From assembly GCA_963812085.1 (NCBI GenBank), contig CAWETL010000009.1, positions 124,001 to 188,000 on the forward strand: a DNA stretch of 64,000 bases. Reading direction: 5' to 3'. The notes below the pieces were generated by a model. It searched no databases. It was not told the origin of the DNA and was given only the letters and a program-made list of their open reading frames with translations. A program made the translations under genes and the position numbers. Source of the DNA: SPDF01 sp963812085. GTDB lineage: Bacteria > Gemmatimonadota > Gemmatimonadetes > Gemmatimonadales > GWC2-71-9. Below are positions 59,741-64,000 of the stretch, piece by piece; within the stretch, counting starts at the first letter, position 1, and each line of letters starts with the position of its first letter.

Positions 59741-61079
59741 ATGCGCAAGATCCGGAAGTCCCTGCAATCGATTCCCGTCAACCCCGTCCATCCCTACCGT
59801 CGCCGCTTCTTCTTCGCCGGGGTGACCGTCATCGCGCTGGCGCTCGGCGCCCTCCTGTGGTGGGGGCTCAATCGCATCAGCCCGCTGCCCCCCAGCCACA
59901 TCGTCATGACGACCGGCGAAGCAGGCAGCGCGTACCAGGAACTGGGCAAGCAGTACCGGGACATCCTCGCCCAGGAAGGGATCACGGTCGAGCTCCGCCC
60001 CTCCGAAGGAGACGCCGAGAACCTCGACCGGCTGCGCGACCCGCGCTCGGGCGTCGATGTCGGATTCCTCCAGGGGGGGCTCACCAGCGAAGCGAAGTCC
60101 CCCGAACTGTCCTCGCTCGGCACGGTCATCGTCCAGCCGCTCTGGTTCTTCTACCGGGGCCGCGGCAAGACCCCCGCGGGCATGTTCCAGGACTTCAAGG
60201 GCCTCCGGTTGTCGATCGGCCCCAATCTGAGCGGAACCAGGGCGCTGGCGACTGAGCTCCTCGACCGGGCCGGCATCGACACCGCCGACGGAAACATCAT
60301 GGCGCTCGGTCCGGACTCGGCTGCGGCCCGACTGATCGGGGGCCAGATCGACGCCGCCATCATCCTGACCGGGTGGGAGGCGCCCGCAGTGCAGCTGCTG
60401 CTCCGGGCGCCGGGCATCTCGCTCCTTCCACTCAGGCGGGTGGATGCCTTCGTCGCACTCTACCCGTTCCTCAACAAGGTGGTCCTGCCCCAGGGAGTGG
60501 GGGACATGGTCACCGACAACCCACCGACCGACGTGCCGATGCTGGCGGACAAGAGCAGCCTGGTCATCCGGGACAGGTTGCACCCCGCCATCCAGTACCT
60601 CCTGCTCTATGCCGCCGAGGAGATTCACTCCAGGCCGGGCATCTTCAACTCGGCCGGCGAGTTCCCGGCCAACGAATCCATCGACCTGCCCATCAGCCGC
60701 ATCGCCCGCGAGTTCTACAAGTCGGGGCGCCCCTTCCTTCAGCGGTATATGCCGTTCTGGCTGGCCGCCTTCGGCGAACGGCTGCTCATCATTCTGGTTC
60801 CCCTCCTCGGCATCATGGTGCCGCTGGTGCGCATGGCCCCGGCGATCTACGGCTGGCGGATCCGGCGCCGAATCTTGGGCCTCTACACCGACCTGCGGGT
60901 GCTCGAACACGAGGTGGACGCGCGAGGGCGATGCCCCAGTGGCCCCGGAACTGACCGAGCGTCTCGATCATCTGGAGCGGCGGGCGCACGAAGTGAAGTT
61001 GCCGGCCGGCTACGCGCCCATGCTGTATACGCTTCGCGACCACATCGTCCTGGTGCGGAAACGGTTGGAGGGAGAATGA
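59741..61079 (+). CDS. TAXI-family TRAP transporter solute receptor, membrane-anchored (one apparent frameshift)
   Basis: TAXI receptors bind carboxylates for TRAP transporters. After an N-terminal membrane anchor (RRRFFFAGVTVIALALGALL), the family start HIVMTTGEAGSAYQELGKQY and the motif VGFLQGGLTSE follow, with LRLSIGPNLSGTRALATELL. A second membrane segment near residue 350 (LLIILVPLLGIMVPLVRM) is followed by a cytoplasmic tail. The tail needs an extra base removed near 60925 to read APELTERLDHLERRAHEVKL and VLVRKRLEGE, ending at 61079 (445 residues). No TRAP permease gene is nearby, so a stand-alone sensor or receptor role is possible. Confidence 0.85.
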
Positions 61080-61138
61080 CACCAGCGGGTGACCGCACCG
61101 GACCACATCCATGACGGACCGAACTCACTCCCGATGGA

Positions 61139-61165
61139 CGCCCCTGCCGAGGATTGGTGGGGGCG
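61139..61165 (+). terminator. Hairpin after the TAXI receptor gene
   Basis: A roughly 10-bp stem (61139-61148 with 61156-61165, one G-U), followed by TTT. It lies 60 bp after the corrected stop and before the lipoprotein start. Confidence 0.45.
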
Positions 61166-61244
61166 TTTGGCTTGGGGGACTTGCTGCCACGGCGGGCCCG
61201 CTTCTTGCCAAATTCGAGGGGCCACCACTACCAGGCAGGGAAAG

Positions 61245-61898
61245 ATGTTGTCAGTCAAGCAGTTGATTGCCGGCACCGCGATGCGAAATGCCGCGATTTG
61301 CGCGACAGGCGTGGCCCTCTCCGCCTGTGCCTCGTCGCTCGCCCAGGTGCCTCCTCGCGTGGACCTGGGGACGTACGACCGGATCGCGCTCGTCACCTTC
61401 TCGGCCAACCAGCCGAGAAACTCCATGGGCCAGCTCGCAACCCAGCGGTTCGCGGAAGAGGTGCTGGCCAGCCAACGCGGCTTCGAACTGCTGGAGCTCG
61501 GCCCCGCCGACTCGGCGGTCGCACGCCTGCTCGCCGATGGCGATGCGCCCGCGGCAGCGCTGGAGCTCGGCCGCGCGAAGCACGTCCCGGCGGTGTTCTT
61601 TGGGCAGCTCGCCATGTCGAACGCCAAGCCGCACGGAAGCCTCGGTGCGGGTGGCAACGTGAATGTGGGCGCGACGGTGTCCGCCGAGCTGAACGTGCGC
61701 CTGCTCTCCACCAGCACCGGCGGGACGCTCTGGCGCTCGAGCGGTGCGGCGAGCCAGAACGTGGGTCAGCTCGCCATGAGCGGAGGGCGGCTGCCGAGCG
61801 TCTCGGCTACCGACCCGAATGCCGCTTACGCCAACATGGTGGACCAGATGGTGGTGGAAGTGACACGGGATTTCCGGCCGACCTGGGTCAGGCAATAG
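61245..61898 (+). CDS. Lipoprotein of unknown function
   Basis: A 217-residue protein with a lipoprotein signal peptide ending VALSAC followed by ASS. ATG 61245 has CAGGGAAAG just upstream; the ATG at 61281 is an alternative, and an in-frame ORF from 61089 crosses a hairpin. The mature part begins YDRIALVTFSANQPRNSMGQ, then a Rossmann-like alternation (AEEVLASQRGFELLELGPAD, AKHVPAVFFGQLAM) and a C-terminal strand-rich part (GGTLWRSSGAASQNVGQLAM). This layout recalls GNA1162/LpoB/CsgG-like outer-membrane lipoproteins. Role unknown. Confidence 0.65.
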   Translation: MLSVKQLIAGTAMRNAAICATGVALSACASSLAQVPPRVDLGTYDRIALVTFSANQPRNSMGQLATQRFAEEVLASQRGFELLELGPADSAVARLLADGDAPAAALELGRAKHVPAVFFGQLAMSNAKPHGSLGAGGNVNVGATVSAELNVRLLSTSTGGTLWRSSGAASQNVGQLAMSGGRLPSVSATDPNAAYANMVDQMVVEVTRDFRPTWVRQ

Positions 61899-61982
61899 CG
61901 GGCTCCCGCGCCTGGCTGGGGGGACGCGGCCCGCGCGAAACAGCTGACCACCGGGTCGGATCGACACGTGATGGAACCCAGA

Positions 61983-62014
61983 GAACGCCCCTGCCTACCT
62001 CGGCGGGGGCGTTC
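61983..62014 (+). terminator. Intrinsic terminator after the lipoprotein gene
   Basis: A perfect 9-bp stem GAACGCCCC (61983-61991) with GGGGCGTTC (62006-62014) followed by TTGGTTGTCT. About 85 bp past the stop. Confidence 0.7.
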
Positions 62015-62133
62015 TTGGTTGTCTCCGCGCGACTCCGCGTGGCGCGCGGCACGCCGTGAGATCCCGCTTGACGGCTGCTTGACGGAGCGGAGCGAACATC
62101 CGGGCGTCGATCAACCCCTTCAAGGGAGGTTCC

Positions 62134-63024
62134 ATGCGCCCGATGCTTCCGATACTCCTCATGCTGGTCGCCGCAGGCTGCGACCTGACCGGCATCGATT
62201 GGAGCGGAATCGATGACTGGGAATGACCCAGGGGGTGGCCCCGGGGGCTGTGGATACTGCCCTCCTCCGCCTTCGGCGACCATCCGTCCGGTCGTTACCG
62301 CGGATGTCGTCTTCAGCCCCGGGAGCGCCTTCCAGCTCCAGGTCCTCGATCTCCAGGGGAATCCTGTTGCCGACCTCCCGGGGGTGTTCACTTCAGTTGA
62401 CACGACGGTGCTCGCCGTCTCGCCGGACGGGTGGGCCGAGGCTCGCTCGCCAGGCTCGGCCACGGTGTTCTATAGTGAGGCGGGCGGCGTATCAGCCAGC
62501 ACGGTCTTTTCCGTGGGTGTTCCGCCCTCGACGTCTGCCCTCCGCCTGGACGTGCATGGGACGTCAGGGGAATGCGGCTACCCGTTCAATTGTGCGCCCG
62601 TGGGAAGCCCGATCATCGACGGCTGGATCGGGCATTCGACTGACATCAGGGGGGTCAGCCTGACCTTCGTCGGCGCGGGAAGCCTCCAGCCGGCGGATCA
62701 AGTCACCGCCAGCCCAGTCCCCCTGGCGTCGTGCCAGGCCAGCGACTTCTGCGTCTCGCTCACCGACCCGTCGCCGGCGTACGCGTGGAGCCCCGGCGAG
62801 GAGACGCTGTGCATTGGGGTGACGGTCGGCGACAGCGTGCCGGAGCAGGCATACGAGGATGCCAACAACCGCGAGTGGGTCGTCACCTGGTCCCGACCCG
62901 GCCTGTTTGTCCTGCGGCAGACGTTCTCATGTCTTCGTTCGACCCGCTCTCAGCGCCCCAGCCAGCGCCTGTTGACTCCCACGCCAGCGACCGGCTGGCT
63001 CGGCACCTGGCTCTGTCCGCCTGA
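62134..63024 (+). CDS. Ig-like lipoprotein, probably one gene with apparent frameshifts
   Basis: A strong ribosome site (AAGGGAGG) precedes ATG 62134, which opens a lipoprotein signal peptide (LPILLMLVAAGC). This frame stops at 62226, but one extra G near 62222 would lead straight into the next frame, giving DWNDPGGGPGGCGYC and a Big_2-like Ig domain (VTADVVFSPGSAFQLQVLD, AVSPDGWAEARSPGSATVF), then a domain with paired cysteines (GECGYPFNCAPVG, SCQASDFCVS). A second change near 62930 would end the protein at TGA 63024, eleven bases before a terminator hairpin. Alternatives: a separate 30-residue lipopeptide plus an ORF from 62213 to 63082. The single-gene reading is favoured but not certain. 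Confidence 0.5.
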
Positions 63025-63034
63025 ATGTCGGACT

Positions 63035-63064
63035 CTCCCGGCAGGTCCCTCTGCCTGCCGGGAG
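63035..63064 (+). terminator. Terminator hairpin after the Ig-like lipoprotein gene
   Basis: A perfect 11-bp stem (63035-63045 with 63054-63064) with an 8-base loop. A frame that continues to 63082 would read through it. Confidence 0.6.
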
Positions 63065-63185
63065 TCGGCCCGAAGCGGCTGACAGTCGAATTCGATGGTG
63101 CACCAGAGGAAGCCCCCAAAGCACTCCCCGCGATTGACTTTCCGCTCCAGAATCCGTTCTATGGATTGGAACCCCCTCGAGGCCC

Positions 63186-64000
63186 ATGCCCAATCTGAGC
63201 AAGGAACGGTGGCAGCGGCTGGAGCCGCTGCTGGATGAACTGCTCGATCTCGACCCCTCCGCCCGGGCCGGCCGGCTCGCCGCGCTGGCGGAGGGAGACC
63301 GGGACCTGGCATCGGATCTGGCACTGTTGCTGGCAGCCGAGGACCAAGCGTCCCTGGACGACGCCTCCGGTGACCCGGTCGCCGACGCGCGGGCCAGTCT
63401 CTCACTTCCTGGTACCTCGATCGGCCCGTACCGGCTGGTCGAGGGGCTCGGCTACGGTGGGATGGGCAGCGTCTGGCTGGCCGAACGGTCCGACGGCCGG
63501 TTCGAAGGCCGGGTCGCCATCAAGTTCCTCAACCTGGCCCTCATCGGGCGCGGCGCCGATCAGCGGTTCCGGCGCGAAGGCGCCGTCCTGGCCCGGCTCA
63601 CCCATCCGGCCATCGCCCGGCTGCTCGATGCGGGGTCCACCTCCACCGGCCAGCCGTACCTGGTGCTCGAGCACGTGGACGGCCGGCCGATCGACCGTCA
63701 CTGTGACGAGAACCGCCTCAGTGTGCCGCAACGGCTCCGGCTCCTGCTCGAGGTCATGGCTGCGGTCAGCCACGCCCACCAGAACCTGGTCGTGCACCGC
63801 GACCTCAAGCCCTCCAACATCTTGGTTACCGGCGACGGCCGTCCGAAGCTGCTCGATTTCGGCATTGCCAAACTATTGGAGGCGAACGACGGTCCAGTCG
63901 ATCGCTCCGAACTGACGGGGGTGGATGGCCCGGCGCTGACCCCCGGCTTCGCGGCGCCGGAACAGGTCCAGGGCCAGGCGATCACGACCGCGACCGACGT
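63186..64000 (+). CDS. Ser/Thr protein kinase (5' part; continues past the window)
   Basis: 271 codons are visible without a stop. ATG 63186 is the first in-frame start; an N-terminal helical region (ERWQRLEPLLDELLDLDPSA) precedes the kinase, the layout of Gemmatimonadota/Planctomycete-type kinases in which a 'sigma factor-associated' or TPR kinase starts with this linker. Kinase motifs: GLGYGGMGSVWLAER (P-loop), VAIKFL (Lys), HQNLVVHRDLKPSNILV (catalytic loop), KLLDFGIAKLL (DFG) and FAAPEQVQGQ (APE). Everything after about residue 270 is outside the window, probably including TPR repeats. Confidence 0.88.
   Translation, partial: MPNLSKERWQRLEPLLDELLDLDPSARAGRLAALAEGDRDLASDLALLLAAEDQASLDDASGDPVADARASLSLPGTSIGPYRLVEGLGYGGMGSVWLAERSDGRFEGRVAIKFLNLALIGRGADQRFRREGAVLARLTHPAIARLLDAGSTSTGQPYLVLEHVDGRPIDRHCDENRLSVPQRLRLLLEVMAAVSHAHQNLVVHRDLKPSNILVTGDGRPKLLDFGIAKLLEANDGPVDRSELTGVDGPALTPGFAAPEQVQGQAITTATD

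Noticed and set aside
57635..60910. A 1,091-codon open frame on the minus strand
   Set aside because: It crosses two well-supported plus-strand genes (Big_2 lipoprotein and TAXI receptor), has no signal or motif, and its composition is that of antisense GC-rich DNA.

Overview
This is a GC-rich bacterial chromosome segment, most consistent with Gemmatimonadota. That is inferred from protein style only: long lipoproteins with Ig-like repeats, an OmpA protein with thrombospondin type-3 repeats, Ser/Thr kinases with the GGGGMSRVF signature and TPR tails, and a Gram-negative envelope. No rRNA or ribosomal protein gene is present to confirm it. Many conserved genes carry isolated one-base indels. 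Correcting them restores full family length (icd, the formiminotransferase-cyclodeaminase, the VIT/VWA protein, the OmpA paralogue), so I read them mostly as assembly or consensus errors and annotate the spanned gene rather than its pieces.

Layout. 1-11122 (minus): a giant Ig-like repeat lipoprotein whose 3' end lies outside the window. 11312-18594: envelope and housekeeping genes (outer-membrane barrel, SURF1, M19 dipeptidase, CxxC-rich protein, PafA-like phosphatase, HGSNAT-like acyltransferase, DUF481 protein, MscL with a zinc ribbon). 18682-21685: two tandem OmpA-TSP3 paralogues whose 3' parts are nearly identical. 21980-22433: a five-tRNA operon (His-Trp-Glu-Glu-Lys) with a clear promoter and terminator. 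22491-31084: class IV aminotransferase, DMT exporter, VIT/VWA protein, ECF sigma/anti-sigma pair, YceI, a Rieske oxygenase divergent from isocitrate dehydrogenase. 31169-35696: kinase-TPR protein overlapping tryptophanase. 35976-41938 (minus): a complete 4-hydroxyproline degradation operon. 42601-45082: PepSY protein plus two-component system. 45079-52619 (minus): an eight-gene, almost gapless operon. 52758 onward: Tat-exported amidase, lipoproteins, fused FTCD, Big_2 protein, a TAXI-type receptor and a kinase cut by the window end.

The most interesting unit is the eight-gene operon at 45079-52619. It joins a HAD phosphatase, a nucleotidyltransferase fused to an ATP-grasp ligase, a class III aminotransferase with a four-cysteine insert, a Gfo/Idh/MocA dehydrogenase, two CDP-alcohol phosphatidyltransferases, a flippase-like membrane protein and a small membrane hydrolase-like protein. 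Together these could make, nucleotide-activate, transfer to lipid and translocate an aminated polyol headgroup. I know of no described pathway with this exact set; the product is inferred.

Other points to check are the near-identical OmpA tract, two copies of a short inverted repeat element (one enclosing a 22-bp tandem array), the cysteine-ribbon MscL, and a probable leaderless Rieske transcript.
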